Shown piece by piece: positions 18,073 to 27,854 of a DNA stretch of 64,000 bases; within the stretch, counting starts at the first letter, position 1; each line of letters opens with the position of its first letter. The position numbers were made by a program, and so were the translations under genes. The notes under the pieces were generated by a model. It did not search any database, was not told the DNA's origin, and saw nothing but the letters and a program-made list of their open reading frames with translations. The stretch is from Tropicibacter sp. R16_0 (GTDB lineage Bacteria; Pseudomonadota; Alphaproteobacteria; Rhodobacterales; Rhodobacteraceae), in the NCBI RefSeq assembly GCF_017743935.1, contig NZ_JAGHRE010000002.1, positions 62,001-126,000 on the forward strand. Direction: 5' to 3'.

Positions 18073-18942
18073 CTAAGGCGAGATGCGAATCCAATCCTTC
18101 ATCCGTGCCCGAAACCAGGTGCGCTGACGTTTGGCGAACTGCCGCGTGGCGATGGTTGCACGCTCGCGGGCCTCGTCCAGTGTCATGTCTCCTGTCAGAT
18201 AGGCCATCAATTCGGGGACGCCGATCGCTTTGCACGACGGCAAGGTCGGATCATATCGATCGCGCATCGCCTCGACCTCGTCCAGCGCCCCCATGTCCAG
18301 CATCAGATCAAATCGCCGGGCAATACGGTCATTCAGCCAGTCCTTGTCGACGTCAAACACCACCGGAACGGTCTGCTCCAGCGGCAACAGGGGCGGCGGG
18401 GTTTCGTCTTGCCACGCGGCGAGAGGGCGCCCGGTTGCTGTCAGTACCTCCCATGCGCGCTGAACCCGCGCCCGGTTGAGCGTGTCGATGCGCGCGGTCG
18501 TTTCCAGGTCAAGCTCGGCCAAGAGCGACTCGCGGGTCATCTGATCGGCACGCTCGCGAACCTCGGGCGGAGTCGCAGGGATCTGCGCCATGCCCTGGAT
18601 CAGCGTATTGAAATACAGACCGGTGCCGCCCACGATGATCGGCCGCTCGGGGCCGGTCAGATAGGGTGTGACCTCGCGCAGCCAATGCCCTGCGGAATAA
18701 TGCGCATCGTATGGGATGTGACGATACAGGCGATGGGGGGCTTGCGCTTCCTCTTCGGCCGAGGGACAGGCGGTGATGATGCGCCAGCAGTCATAGATCT
18801 GACTGGCATCCGCGTTGATGATGACGCCGCCGTGCTGCGCCGCGATCTCGAGCGCCAATGCCGACTTGCCCGACGCAGTTGGACCCGCAATCAGGATGGG
18901 CCGATTGTCCGGGATCGGGGGCAGTTGACCTAGCAGCGACAT
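18073..18942 (-). CDS. miaA: tRNA dimethylallyltransferase
   Basis: MiaA transfers a dimethylallyl group to N6 of A37 in tRNAs reading UNN codons. The 289-aa protein has the P-loop GPTASGKS at residues 20-27, the ADASQIYD segment (QxY motif), [17 protein letters not shown], and the C-terminal [14 protein letters not shown] motif. The start at 18942 gives normal length; the frame runs open to 19104 but would add 54 atypical residues and collide with pyrH. It diverges from pyrH across about 120 bases. Confidence 0.95.
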   Translation of the reverse strand: MSLLGQLPPIPDNRPILIAGPTASGKSALALEIAAQHGGVIINADASQIYDCWRIITACPSAEEEAQAPHRLYRHIPYDAHYSAGHWLREVTPYLTGPERPIIVGGTGLYFNTLIQGMAQIPATPPEVRERADQMTRESLLAELDLETTARIDTLNRARVQRAWEVLTATGRPLAAWQDETPPPLLPLEQTVPVVFDVDKDWLNDRIARRFDLMLDMGALDEVEAMRDRYDPTLPSCKAIGVPELMAYLTGDMTLDEARERATIATRQFAKRQRTWFRARMKDWIRISP

Positions 18943-19061
18943 GTGTTTTTCCGATGGCCCATGAATTTCCTGCTCCGTCCTGTCTCTTGCCGCATTGAAC
19001 CTGACGGCCTTTTCCTTCATTTTGCGCGGGAAATTAACCCCGTGTGAGCCCGGAGCGCAAC

Positions 19062-19811
19062 ATGACCTCATCCTCCTCTTCCGAGATCGAGCAGACCGAA
19101 ACAACCTATGATCGCGTTATGCTGAAAATATCGGGGGAGGCGTTAATGGGGGACCAGGGCTTTGGCCTGCATCCGCCCACGGTTCAGCGCATCGCCGAAG
19201 AGGTCAAGACAGTTCACGATCTGGGGGTCGAGATCTGCATGGTCATCGGTGGGGGCAACATTTTCCGTGGTCTCAGCGGCTCGGCCCAGGGCATGGAACG
19301 CACGACGGCCGATTACATGGGCATGCTTGCCACGGTGATGAACGCACTGGCGATGCAATCCGCGCTCGAGGGCTTGGGTGTCTTTACTCGTGTCATCAGC
19401 GCGATCCGTATGGATGAGGTGGCCGAGCCTTATATTCGCCGCCGCGCAGTGCGCCACCTGGAAAAGAAAAGGGTCTGCATCTTTGCCGCGGGCACCGGCA
19501 ACCCGTATTTCACCACCGACACCGCAGCAACCCTGCGGGCCAACGAAATGGCCTGCGAGGCGATCTTCATGGGCAAGAACGGTGTGGACGGTGTTTATGA
19601 CAAGGACCCGGCCACCAATGACGACGCCGTGCGCTATGATGCGGTGAGCTATGATGACGTTCTGGCCAAGCGCCTAAAGGTCATGGATGCCTCGGCGATT
19701 GCCCTGGCGCGGGACAACAATCTGCCCCTTATCGTCTTTGGACTGGACGAACCGGGTGGGTTCCGTGGCATTCTGGCGGGCAAGGGCACCTATACAAAGG
19801 TATCCGGCTAG
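19062..19811 (+). CDS. pyrH: Uridylate kinase
   Basis: PyrH phosphorylates UMP to UDP using ATP and is regulated by GTP and UTP in the family. The 249-aa protein belongs to the amino-acid kinase fold, with K22-ISGEALMG at the N-terminus, [10 protein letters not shown] in the phosphate-binding region, and [14 protein letters not shown]. The ATG at 19062 was chosen because GGAG lies six bases before it; a GTG at 19044 is in frame but less well placed. pyrH is usually next to tsf; here miaA is the upstream neighbour. frr follows after 48 bases. Confidence 0.96.
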   Translation: MTSSSSSEIEQTETTYDRVMLKISGEALMGDQGFGLHPPTVQRIAEEVKTVHDLGVEICMVIGGGNIFRGLSGSAQGMERTTADYMGMLATVMNALAMQSALEGLGVFTRVISAIRMDEVAEPYIRRRAVRHLEKKRVCIFAAGTGNPYFTTDTAATLRANEMACEAIFMGKNGVDGVYDKDPATNDDAVRYDAVSYDDVLAKRLKVMDASAIALARDNNLPLIVFGLDEPGGFRGILAGKGTYTKVSG

Positions 19812-19859
19812 GGCTATAGGCTTTGGCAACCGATAATCCTGTTAAGGGGAGTGGGCAGC

Positions 19860-20426
19860 ATGTCTGACGAATTTATGCTTGATACAGATGACCTTGAGCG
19901 CCGCATGGAAGGCGCCATGGCCAATCTGAAAACCGAATTTGCATCACTGCGGACGGGCCGCGCGTCCGGTTCGATGCTGGAACCGGTGATGGTCGATGCC
20001 TATGGCTCGATGACGCCGATCAACCAGGTGGGCACTGTGAACGTGCCCGAGCCGCGCATGGTCACCATCAACGTCTGGGACAAATCGCTGGTGGGCAAGG
20101 TCGAAAAGGCCATCCGCGAAAGCGGCTTGGGCATCAACCCGCAGCTCAACGGCACCATCATCATGCTGCCCATCCCCGAGCTGAACGAGGAACGCCGCCG
20201 CGAACTGACCAAGGTGGCCGGTCAATATGCCGAGCACGCCCGGGTTTCGATCCGCAACGTGCGCCGTGATGGTATGGACCAGATCAAGAAGGCCAAATCT
20301 GACGGTGACGTGTCCGAGGATGACCAGAAATTCTGGGAAGCCGAGGTTCAGGAACTGACCGACAAGATGATCAAGGTCGTCGACGAGGCGCTGGAAAACA
20401 AGCAATCCGAAATCATGCAGGTCTGA
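19860..20426 (+). CDS. frr: Ribosome recycling factor
   Basis: Frr, with EF-G, splits the post-termination ribosome. The 188-aa protein shows the conserved segments [42 protein letters not shown] and [14 protein letters not shown]. Length is standard. The ATG at 19860 follows a GGGGAG ribosome site by about nine bases. Position between pyrH and uppS is the classical order. Confidence 0.97.
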   Translation: MSDEFMLDTDDLERRMEGAMANLKTEFASLRTGRASGSMLEPVMVDAYGSMTPINQVGTVNVPEPRMVTINVWDKSLVGKVEKAIRESGLGINPQLNGTIIMLPIPELNEERRRELTKVAGQYAEHARVSIRNVRRDGMDQIKKAKSDGDVSEDDQKFWEAEVQELTDKMIKVVDEALENKQSEIMQV

Positions 20427-20437
20427 GCGGACAGTCG

Positions 20438-21169
20438 ATGCCGAAAGACCCACATTCCGACCTTCCCGCAGGTCCGCGCCACGTTGCCATCATCATGGAT
20501 GGCAACGGACGTTGGGCGCAGGCGCGGGGGCGTCCGCGTCTGTTCGGCCATCACGCCGGTGCCAGACGTGTTCGCGAAGTGGTCGAGGCATGCCCCGACT
20601 ACGGCGTGAAATATTTGACCATTTTTGCCTTTTCGACAGAAAATTGGAAACGAACTCAGGTCGAAGTTGCAGGTCTCATGAGCCTGTTTCGCCGCTACAT
20701 TTCGAAAGAGGCGCGGGCCTTGGATGAAGAGGGCGTGCGCGTCCGCTTCATTGGGGATCGGGTGCGTTTGGATCCAAAGCTGATCAAGTTGATGGACAGC
20801 TTGGAAGATCTGACCAAGAACAACGAAAAGGTTCACCTGACAATCGCGCTGAACTATGGCGGCCGGGACGAGGTCGCCCGCGCCACAAAACGGCTGGCAC
20901 AGGATGTGGCCGACGGCAAGTTGCTGCCCGAAGACGTGGACGAAGAAACGCTGCCCAAATACCTGGACACGCAGGTGTTGCCTGATCCCGATCTGGTCAT
21001 CCGCACCAGCGGCGAAGCCCGCATTTCCAACTTTCTTCTCTGGCAATCAGCATATTCCGAGTACGAATTCATCGATACATTGTGGCCGGATTTCACCGCC
21101 GCGGAATTGGGCCGCCTGTGCCAGGGATTTGGTAATCGCGACCGCAGGTTCGGAGCCGTGAAGATATGA
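20438..21169 (+). CDS. uppS: Undecaprenyl diphosphate synthase (cis-prenyltransferase)
   Basis: UppS condenses isopentenyl diphosphate onto farnesyl diphosphate to make the C55 lipid carrier for peptidoglycan and polysaccharide. The 243-aa protein has HVAIIMDGNGRWA with catalytic D21, YLTIFAFSTENWKR, and the C-terminal LVIRTSGEARISNFLLWQSAYSE block. Its last four bases overlap the cdsA start (ATGA), coupling phospholipid and carrier-lipid genes. The sugar island at 50-57 kb would depend on this carrier if its products are lipid-linked. Confidence 0.97.
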   Translation: MPKDPHSDLPAGPRHVAIIMDGNGRWAQARGRPRLFGHHAGARRVREVVEACPDYGVKYLTIFAFSTENWKRTQVEVAGLMSLFRRYISKEARALDEEGVRVRFIGDRVRLDPKLIKLMDSLEDLTKNNEKVHLTIALNYGGRDEVARATKRLAQDVADGKLLPEDVDEETLPKYLDTQVLPDPDLVIRTSGEARISNFLLWQSAYSEYEFIDTLWPDFTAAELGRLCQGFGNRDRRFGAVKI

Positions 21170-21948
21170 AAGACGGACGGTGGGCCGACCTGACGGCACG
21201 TGTAGGATCCGCCATCGTGCTGGTCGCCATTGGCGCGATCGAGGTTTGGCTGGGCGGTTTGTGGTTCGAAGCCTTCATCGCCGTGGCCTGCGGTATCATG
21301 ATCTGGGAACTGACCCGGATGATCGACCCGGACAAGCCTCAGGTGGCCATTCAATTGGCGATACTGACGGCGGCTGCTGTTGTGCTCAGCTTCCACATCC
21401 CGCCACTCTTTGTGTTGCCGGTGCTGTTGGCGCCTGCCTTGGTCGGTGTCGGGCAGGTTGGGACGCGAAAGGGGCTTTTCGCCCTTTTTGCGATCTGGAT
21501 CACCTGTGCCGGTCTTGGCTTCATCTCGATCCGCGAGAACATGGGCTTTGAGTGGATGCTATGGCTGATCGTGGTGGTCGTCGCCACCGACGTGGCCGGG
21601 TATTTTGTGGGCAAAGCAATTGGTGGCCCCAAGTTCTGGCCTGCGATCAGCCCGAAAAAGACCTGGTCCGGCACGGCAGGCGGCTGGATTGCCGCCGCTT
21701 TGGTCGGCGTGGCCTTTGCTCTTTATGGCGGCTACGGGTTCCGCCTTGTCATCATCTCGGTCTTGGCATCGATGTTTTCGCAAGCTGGTGATATCGCCGA
21801 AAGCGCGCTCAAACGGCGTGTGGGGATCAAGGACAGCTCGAACCTGATCCCGGGGCATGGTGGTTTTCTGGACCGCTTTGACGGCATGATGGGGGCCGCC
21901 TTGTTTGTCCTCTTGGCCGGTCTACTTTACGCCCCCGGAGATATGTGA
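21166..21948 (+). CDS. cdsA: Phosphatidate cytidylyltransferase
   Basis: CdsA makes CDP-diacylglycerol from phosphatidic acid and CTP in the inner membrane. The 260-aa protein has about seven membrane segments. The signature near the C-terminus includes VGIKDSSNLIPGHGGFLDRFD, with the conserved acidic and lysine residues. It overlaps uppS by four bases, and its TGA shares a base with the ATG of dxr. Confidence 0.95.
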   Translation: MKDGRWADLTARVGSAIVLVAIGAIEVWLGGLWFEAFIAVACGIMIWELTRMIDPDKPQVAIQLAILTAAAVVLSFHIPPLFVLPVLLAPALVGVGQVGTRKGLFALFAIWITCAGLGFISIRENMGFEWMLWLIVVVVATDVAGYFVGKAIGGPKFWPAISPKKTWSGTAGGWIAAALVGVAFALYGGYGFRLVIISVLASMFSQAGDIAESALKRRVGIKDSSNLIPGHGGFLDRFDGMMGAALFVLLAGLLYAPGDM

Positions 21949-23123
21949 TGCGGAAAGTCTCGATTTTCGGGGCGACCGGATCTGTCGGACAAAACACCGT
22001 CGATCTGATCGCCCGCGATCCTGACAGCTATGACGTGGTGGCGCTTACGGGTGGGGCCAATATCGCGCTGCTGGCGCAGGACGCACAGCGGTTGAACGCT
22101 GACATTGCGATCACAGCCTATGATTCCCGACTTGAAGAGTTGCGCGACGCCCTGGCCGGAACCGGGATTGAGGCCGCGGCGGGGCAGGCGGCCCTGGTCG
22201 AGGCGGGCGCACGGCCTGTCGATTGGGTCATGTCCGCGATTGTGGGGGCGGCGGGTCTGGCCCCCGGATTGGAAGCCTTGAAACAAGGGGCCACGCTGGC
22301 GCTGGCCAACAAGGAAACGCTGGTCTGCGCCGGTAAACTGGTGCTGGAAACGGCGCGTCAGCACGATGCGCGGCTGCTTCCGGTGGACAGCGAGCATTCG
22401 GCGATCTTTCAGGCGCTTGTGGGCGAGGATATGGCGGCCGTCGAACGCATCATCATCACCGCCAGCGGCGGCGCATTCCGCGACTGGCCGTTGGATGCGC
22501 TGGAACATGCGAGCCTGGCCGAGGCCTCGAGCCATCCCAACTGGGACATGGGGCAGCGGATCACCATCGACAGCGCGTCCATGTTCAACAAGGCGCTCGA
22601 AGTCATTGAAACGCGAGAGTTCTTTGGCGTCGACCCGACCCAGATCGAGGTTATCATTCACCCAGAATCCATGGTGCATTCGCTGGTGGGGTTCCGAGAC
22701 GGCGCCTTGATGGCCCACCTGGGCGCGCCCGACATGCGCCATGCCATCGGCTATGCGCTGCATTGGCCCGACCGGCGCGATCTGCCGGTGGCGCGGCTGG
22801 ATCTTGCGCAGTTGGGGCAACTGAATTTCAAAGCGCCGGAAGACGCCCGGTACCCGGCTCTGCGTCTGGCGTATGAGGTGATGGACCGGGGCGGGCTGTC
22901 GGGGGCCGTGTTCAACGCGGCCAAGGAACGTGCGCTGGACGCTTTCATCGCCGAGCGCATCGGATTTTTGGACATGGCGCGGGTGGTTGAGCAGGTTCTG
23001 GACCGATTTGAGGCCAATCCGGGTCTTATTGATGCCCAAATGACCCTTGATAACGTGACCCAAACAGACCATCTGGCCCGTCAATGGGCCGACGAGGCCA
23101 TGGCACAGCGAGCAGGTAGGTAA
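21948..23123 (+). CDS. dxr: 1-deoxy-D-xylulose 5-phosphate reductoisomerase
   Basis: Dxr converts DXP to MEP with NADPH, the committed step of the non-mevalonate isoprenoid route that feeds UppS. The 391-aa protein begins with the NADPH-binding GATGSVG (residues 8-14). Family motifs ALANKETLVCAG, PVDSEHSAIFQAL and TASGGAFRDW follow. The ATG at 21948 has GGAG seven bases upstream; the in-frame GTG three bases earlier is less well spaced. It overlaps the cdsA stop by one base and is two bases from rseP. Confidence 0.97.
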   Translation: MRKVSIFGATGSVGQNTVDLIARDPDSYDVVALTGGANIALLAQDAQRLNADIAITAYDSRLEELRDALAGTGIEAAAGQAALVEAGARPVDWVMSAIVGAAGLAPGLEALKQGATLALANKETLVCAGKLVLETARQHDARLLPVDSEHSAIFQALVGEDMAAVERIIITASGGAFRDWPLDALEHASLAEASSHPNWDMGQRITIDSASMFNKALEVIETREFFGVDPTQIEVIIHPESMVHSLVGFRDGALMAHLGAPDMRHAIGYALHWPDRRDLPVARLDLAQLGQLNFKAPEDARYPALRLAYEVMDRGGLSGAVFNAAKERALDAFIAERIGFLDMARVVEQVLDRFEANPGLIDAQMTLDNVTQTDHLARQWADEAMAQRAGR

Positions 23124-23124
23124 C

Positions 23125-24471
23125 GTGGATATTCTTGGATTGATTCCCCAATTTGGCGGCGCGATTTATACCGTCGCGGCCTTTGTGCTGGCGCTGTCGG
23201 TCATCGTTTTTGTGCACGAATACGGGCACTACATTGTGGGCCGCTGGTCGGGAATTCATCCCGAGGTCTTCTCGCTTGGCTTTGGGCCGGTGATCTGGAG
23301 CCGTGTGGACAAGCGTGGCACCCGCTGGCAGGTGGCGCTGCTGCCGCTTGGCGGCTACGTCAAGTTCATGGGCGATGCCAATGCCGCCTCCGGCAAGGAC
23401 GCCGACGCGATGGAGGCGATCGAAGATCCCAAAACCCTGCGCCGTACCATGCATGGCGCGCCTCTGTGGGCCCGTTCGGCCACTGTGGCTGCGGGACCGG
23501 TCTTCAACTTCATTATGTCGATCCTGGTCTTTGCCGCGATCTTCATGTTCCGGGGCGAAGCGACAGATCCTTTGACCGTTGGTGAACTCAAGGCGCTGCC
23601 AAACACGGTACAGGAACTGCGCATCGGAGATGAGATCACATCGATCAACGGGATAAAGACACCTAGTTTTGATGCGCCCGACGAATGGGATGCGTTTGTG
23701 GACGCGCTCGAGCCGCAGCCGCAGTTGAGCTATGGGATTGTACGTGATGGTCAGGCTATGACCGTGACAGGGCCTTGGCTGTTTCCCCCCTACATTCAGC
23801 AGGTGGCGCCGCGCAGTGCGGCCTATGACATCGAGCTGAAATCCGGCGATGTGATCACCGCGGTCGAAGGCGAGCCGATTTACGCCTTCTCGCAGCTCAA
23901 GGATCACGTGGAAACCTCTGACGGTCGCGTGCTGCTGCTGGATGTATGGCGCGATGGCGCGATGCTGGAGTTTGCCCTGGCCCCGCGCCGCACGGACGAA
24001 CCCCAGGCCGAGGGCGGGTTTAAAACCCATTGGCGCATCGGCATCGTTGGTGGCATGGCGCTGGAACCTGCCACTCAGGCCGCCGGTCCCATTGATGCCC
24101 TGACGGGTGGGGTTTCTCAGACCCTGCGGATCATCGAAGGGTCGCTTTCGGGCGTCTGGCACATGATCACGGGCGCGATCAGCACCTGTAACATTTCCGG
24201 TCCCATCGGAATCGCCGAAACCTCGGGCGCATTGGCCAGCCAGGGCGCGCAAAGCTTCATCTGGTTCATTGCCGTGCTGTCGACTGCGGTGGGGTTGATC
24301 AACCTCTTCCCGGTGCCGGTGCTGGATGGTGGCCACTTGGTGTTCTATGCCTACGAAGCCGTGGCAGGCAAACCTCCGAGCGATCGGGCGTTGCGTATCC
24401 TGATGACCATCGGAATCACGCTCGTTCTGTCCTTGATGGTGTTTTCGGTGGGCAACGACCTGTTCTGCTGA
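23125..24471 (+). CDS. rseP: Regulated intramembrane protease RseP (site-2 protease with PDZ domains)
   Basis: RseP cleaves anti-sigma factors and remnant signal peptides within the inner membrane. The 448-aa protein starts with GTG. The zinc motif HEYGH is at residues 31-35 and the second motif, ending LDGG, is at 400-403. Two PDZ regions lie between, at roughly 115-205 and 210-295. Four membrane helices are visible. It follows dxr by one base and precedes bamA, the standard alphaproteobacterial order. It differs from the CBS-type site-2 protease at 3.7 kb. Confidence 0.96.
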   Translation: MDILGLIPQFGGAIYTVAAFVLALSVIVFVHEYGHYIVGRWSGIHPEVFSLGFGPVIWSRVDKRGTRWQVALLPLGGYVKFMGDANAASGKDADAMEAIEDPKTLRRTMHGAPLWARSATVAAGPVFNFIMSILVFAAIFMFRGEATDPLTVGELKALPNTVQELRIGDEITSINGIKTPSFDAPDEWDAFVDALEPQPQLSYGIVRDGQAMTVTGPWLFPPYIQQVAPRSAAYDIELKSGDVITAVEGEPIYAFSQLKDHVETSDGRVLLLDVWRDGAMLEFALAPRRTDEPQAEGGFKTHWRIGIVGGMALEPATQAAGPIDALTGGVSQTLRIIEGSLSGVWHMITGAISTCNISGPIGIAETSGALASQGAQSFIWFIAVLSTAVGLINLFPVPVLDGGHLVFYAYEAVAGKPPSDRALRILMTIGITLVLSLMVFSVGNDLFC

Positions 24472-24568
24472 AGAAGGGGCGCACACAGTTCTGCCGCGCA
24501 GCTGCCCAAGTCTCGACACATTTGCGGGTTAACCTCACGGTTAAGATGAACACCAGAGGATCGGGACC

Positions 24569-24694
24569 ATGCAAACCCTGCAGCATTCGTATCGCGGACT
24601 AAGCCTATTGTTCGAATTGAACTGGGACAGGTTGCTCTATCTCGGAACCATCGGATTTGCGCTCATGCTCGGGGCATATCTGGGAAGCCTTTGA
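24569..24694 (+). CDS. Small membrane protein, 41 aa, between rseP and bamA
   Basis: An ATG at 24569 with a GAGG ribosome site about ten bases upstream opens a 41-codon frame ending in TGA at 24692. The product has a polar start (MQTLQHSYRGLSLLFELNW) and a membrane segment of about 18 residues at the C-terminus ending GAYLGSL. A strong terminator follows 23 bases after the stop, which supports a real transcript. The family was not recognised. Its place between two envelope-assembly genes suggests a membrane or envelope role, but that is inference. Confidence 0.6.
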   Translation: MQTLQHSYRGLSLLFELNWDRLLYLGTIGFALMLGAYLGSL

Positions 24695-24717
24695 TTCTCA
24701 AAAAATGGTATGACAAC

Positions 24718-24749
24718 GACACGCGGTCCTTTGGGCCGCGTGTCTTTTT
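24718..24749 (+). terminator. Rho-independent terminator before bamA
   Basis: A 9-bp stem pairs 24718-24726 with 24736-24744; the inner TCC/GGG positions may add three more pairs. A run of five Ts (24745-24749) follows immediately. It would end the pyrH-to-rseP transcript together with the 41-aa gene, so bamA onward must have its own promoter in the next 90 bases. Confidence 0.88.
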
Positions 24750-24841
24750 GTGCTTTTGACATCGTGCTTCAATCCGGCTAGTGAACTTGCCAAGTCTGCT
24801 AAAAAATTCGGGTTGATAATAAGATGAATAACGGGAGAGAC

Positions 24842-27184
24842 GTGGGTACATCCTGCGGTTGTCAGATTACAGGCTCCTACATGTTGTATCGAGCACTGTT
24901 CGCATTTTTCTTTGTTTTTGCAGCGGCCTTCACGGTTTTCCCGTCTCAGGCAACGGCCCAGAATTACACCTTCAATTCGGTGGAGGTAGAGGGCAACCAA
25001 CGCATCGAAACCTCGACCATTGTGACGCGTGCGGGAATCGCTCGGGGGCAAACGGTCTCGGCCGGTCAATTGAACGACGCTTACAAGCGTATTCTTGACA
25101 GTGGCGTTTTTGAGACAGTCGAAATCATCCCGCGCGGCAGCACGCTTGTGATCAAGGTTGTCGAATACCCGACGATCAACAAAATCAACTTTGAAGGCAA
25201 CCGCCGGATCAAGGATGAAAACCTGGCCGATGCTGTCACTTCAGAATCGCGGCGCGTGTTCACACCCGAGCAGGCCGAGCGGGATGCGCAGCTGATTGCC
25301 GAGATCTATTCATCCCAAGGCCGCGTGGCCGCGACCGTCGTGCCGCGCATCATCCGGCGTGATGGCAACCGCGTCGATCTGGTGTTCGAGATCAGTGAAG
25401 GTGACACCATCGAGATCGAGCGGGTCAGCTTTGTTGGCAACCGTGCCTATTCCGACCGCCGTCTGCGCCGGGTTCTGGAAACCAAGCAGGCGGGCTTCTT
25501 GCGCGCGTTCATTCGCTCGGACACTTTCATCGCTGACCGGATCGAGTTTGACAAACAGGTGCTGCGCGACTTCTATCTGTCGCGCGGGTACGTAGATTTC
25601 CGCGTCAACAGCGCAAACGTGGAATTCACCCGCGAGCGCGACGCCTTCTTCCTGGTCATGGACCTGCAGGAAGGGCAGCAGTTCGCGTTTGGCAACATCA
25701 CGACCGTCAGCGAGATCCCGGGCGTTGATGCGGCCGAGTATCAGGATGCGCTGAAGGTCAAACCCGGTGTGATCTATTCGCCTTCGTTGGTGGAAAACTC
25801 CATCGCTCGCCAAGAGCGTCTGGGTTTGCGAAACGGTGTTGATTTCCTGCGGGTGGAACCGCGCATCACGCGCAACAATCGCGATTTGACACTGGATGTG
25901 GAATTCGCCCTGGTCAAAGGCCCTCGTATTTTTGTTGAACGCATCGACATCGAAGGCAACACGACGACATTGGACCGCGTGATCCGTCAGCAGTTCCGCT
26001 CGGTCGAGGGCGATCCGTTCAACCCGCGTGAGATCCGCGAAAGCGCGGAACGCATCCGCGCTTTGGGGTTCTTTGCGGAATCGAACGTGGAGACCCGCGA
26101 AGGAACATCGCCAGATCGCGTGTTTGTCGACGTTGACGTCGAAGAACAACCCACAGGCTCGTTGAGCTTGGGTGGTAGCTACTCGGTCAACGACGGTTTT
26201 GGTGTCGCCATTGGCCTGAACGAAAGGAATTTCCTGGGACGTGGCCAGACGTTGGGGGTCACACTTTCGACAGCGCAAGACGCAGAACAGTATGTGTTGG
26301 GATTCTCTGAACCGAACCTGCTGGGCCGTGACCTGAGGTTTGACCTGGATCTTGGGATCTCCGAGAGAAACTCGAGCTTTGCCAACTACGATACGTCTCG
26401 CAAGTTCTTCAATCCCGGGCTGACCTTCAGAACCGGTGAGCTGTCGACGCTTCAGTTGCGTTATCGCTGGGAGGCCAGCGAGATGATTGCCCGAGCAAAC
26501 ACGACGACTGGTGCCGTGATCACCTCGGAAATTGCGCAGGGCGAGCGTTCGTCCAGTATCCTGGGGGCATCCTATGTCTATGACAGCCGGTTGGGGGGAC
26601 TTAATCCCAACGCCGGGGTTCGTTTCGAAGTTGGCCTGGACGCCGCAGGATTGGGTGGCGACAACGAGTACTTCAAGACCACGGCCAAAACCATTGCACA
26701 GACCCGCGTCTGGCACGAAGAGATCACTTTGCGCGCGACCCTCGAAGCAGGCGCGTTCAGCTGGCGCGGGAACGGCTCGAGCCGGACTATTGATCGCTTT
26801 ATCTTTGGGCCGGATGTGTTCCGTGGTTTCGAACCAGCAGGTATCGGTCCGCGCGATTTGTCGGGCGGGCAGGATGATGCCCTTGGCGGCAACTACTACG
26901 CCGTAGCGCGGCTCGAGGCGGAGTTCCCGCTTGGTCTACCCGAGGAATTGGGCATTCGAGGCGGTGTGTTCTATGACGTGGGCAACGTCTGGGATCTGTC
27001 GAATGTGAACACGGCCGGTGGCACGATTGTTGGCGCTGATGGTTCGTTCCGTCATGTGATCGGCTTCTCGGTGCTGTGGACCACTGCGTTTGGCCCGTTG
27101 CGGTTCAACTTTACCAAAGCGTTGAAGAAGGAAACGTTCGACAAGGAACAGAGCTTTGATCTGACCATTCAGGCCCGGTTCTGA
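24842..27184 (+). CDS. bamA: Outer membrane protein assembly factor BamA
   Basis: BamA inserts beta-barrel proteins into the outer membrane. The protein of about 780 aa has a signal peptide (hydrophobic LFAFFFVFAAAFTVF, ending SQATAQ). Five POTRA domains follow to about residue 360, with motifs such as VEGNQRIETSTI, FEGNRRIKDENL and VGNRAYSDRRL. The C-terminal half is the Omp85 barrel with FGPLRFNFTKAL and a terminal aromatic (QARF). The GTG at 24842 has GGGAGA just upstream; the ATG at 24824 lacks a ribosome site and the ATG at 24881 is a shorter alternative that keeps the whole signal peptide. Confidence 0.95.
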   Translation: MGTSCGCQITGSYMLYRALFAFFFVFAAAFTVFPSQATAQNYTFNSVEVEGNQRIETSTIVTRAGIARGQTVSAGQLNDAYKRILDSGVFETVEIIPRGSTLVIKVVEYPTINKINFEGNRRIKDENLADAVTSESRRVFTPEQAERDAQLIAEIYSSQGRVAATVVPRIIRRDGNRVDLVFEISEGDTIEIERVSFVGNRAYSDRRLRRVLETKQAGFLRAFIRSDTFIADRIEFDKQVLRDFYLSRGYVDFRVNSANVEFTRERDAFFLVMDLQEGQQFAFGNITTVSEIPGVDAAEYQDALKVKPGVIYSPSLVENSIARQERLGLRNGVDFLRVEPRITRNNRDLTLDVEFALVKGPRIFVERIDIEGNTTTLDRVIRQQFRSVEGDPFNPREIRESAERIRALGFFAESNVETREGTSPDRVFVDVDVEEQPTGSLSLGGSYSVNDGFGVAIGLNERNFLGRGQTLGVTLSTAQDAEQYVLGFSEPNLLGRDLRFDLDLGISERNSSFANYDTSRKFFNPGLTFRTGELSTLQLRYRWEASEMIARANTTTGAVITSEIAQGERSSSILGASYVYDSRLGGLNPNAGVRFEVGLDAAGLGGDNEYFKTTAKTIAQTRVWHEEITLRATLEAGAFSWRGNGSSRTIDRFIFGPDVFRGFEPAGIGPRDLSGGQDDALGGNYYAVARLEAEFPLGLPEELGIRGGVFYDVGNVWDLSNVNTAGGTIVGADGSFRHVIGFSVLWTTAFGPLRFNFTKALKKETFDKEQSFDLTIQARF

Positions 27185-27191
27185 ATTCAGG

Positions 27192-27782
27192 ATGATCTCG
27201 AAATCCAACTTCTCTAGAACACGGGGCCATCTGTTGGCCCTGTGTTTTCTTTTTTCGGCGTCATTGATGCCCCCGGCGTTGCAGGCTCAACAATTGGGCG
27301 TGACGCAAAGCCAGATCTTGACCATCTCGATCGAGCGCTTGTTTGCGGAATCCGAGTTCGGTCAGCGCGTCGCCAATGAGATCGACGCCGAAAGCGCCGT
27401 ACTTGCTGCTGAAAACCGCCGGATCGAGGGCGAGCTGGAGCAGGAAGAACGTGATCTGACCGAACGGCGCCAGACGCTTGATGCCGATGCCTTTCGTGTT
27501 TTGGCGGATGCCTTCGATCAAAAGGTTCAGTCGCACCGAACAACGCAGAAAAGCAAGTACGAAGCGCTCAATCAAAAGGGCGATATTGCGCGGGCGGAAT
27601 TCCTGCAAGTCATCGTACCCATACTAGAAGACCTGCGCCGCGAGGCAGGAGCCGCCGTGCTGATCGAACAGTCGACGGTCATATTGGCAGATCCAGCGTT
27701 CGACATCACGGCCATCGCGATCTCGCGCGTCAACGTCGCATTGGGCGACGGCACACGGATCACAACGGACCCGCAGCAATAG
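27192..27782 (+). CDS. OmpH/Skp-family periplasmic chaperone
   Basis: A 196-aa periplasmic chaperone of the Skp/OmpH family, which holds unfolded outer-membrane proteins for BamA. A signal peptide ends at LQAQQ (about residue 35). The core QILTISIERLFAESEFGQRVANEI is the usual N-terminal strand-helix. The middle of the chain is a long charged coiled coil (about 70-150), matching the tentacle helices of Skp. It starts seven bases after bamA. The sequence is divergent from E. coli Skp, so the call rests on fold pattern and position. Confidence 0.85.
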   Translation: MISKSNFSRTRGHLLALCFLFSASLMPPALQAQQLGVTQSQILTISIERLFAESEFGQRVANEIDAESAVLAAENRRIEGELEQEERDLTERRQTLDADAFRVLADAFDQKVQSHRTTQKSKYEALNQKGDIARAEFLQVIVPILEDLRREAGAAVLIEQSTVILADPAFDITAIAISRVNVALGDGTRITTDPQQ

Positions 27783-27854
27783 CAAAGCTTGCTCTGGCTG
27801 GCCGGGGTTGTTAGTCAAACATCAACAATAAAGCCAAGACAGGACACCTGCGTC

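Noticed and set aside
24529-24544. TTAA-N8-TTAA upstream of the 41-aa gene, resembling a CtrA box
   Set aside because: The spacer is eight rather than seven bases, which would put the half-sites out of phase.
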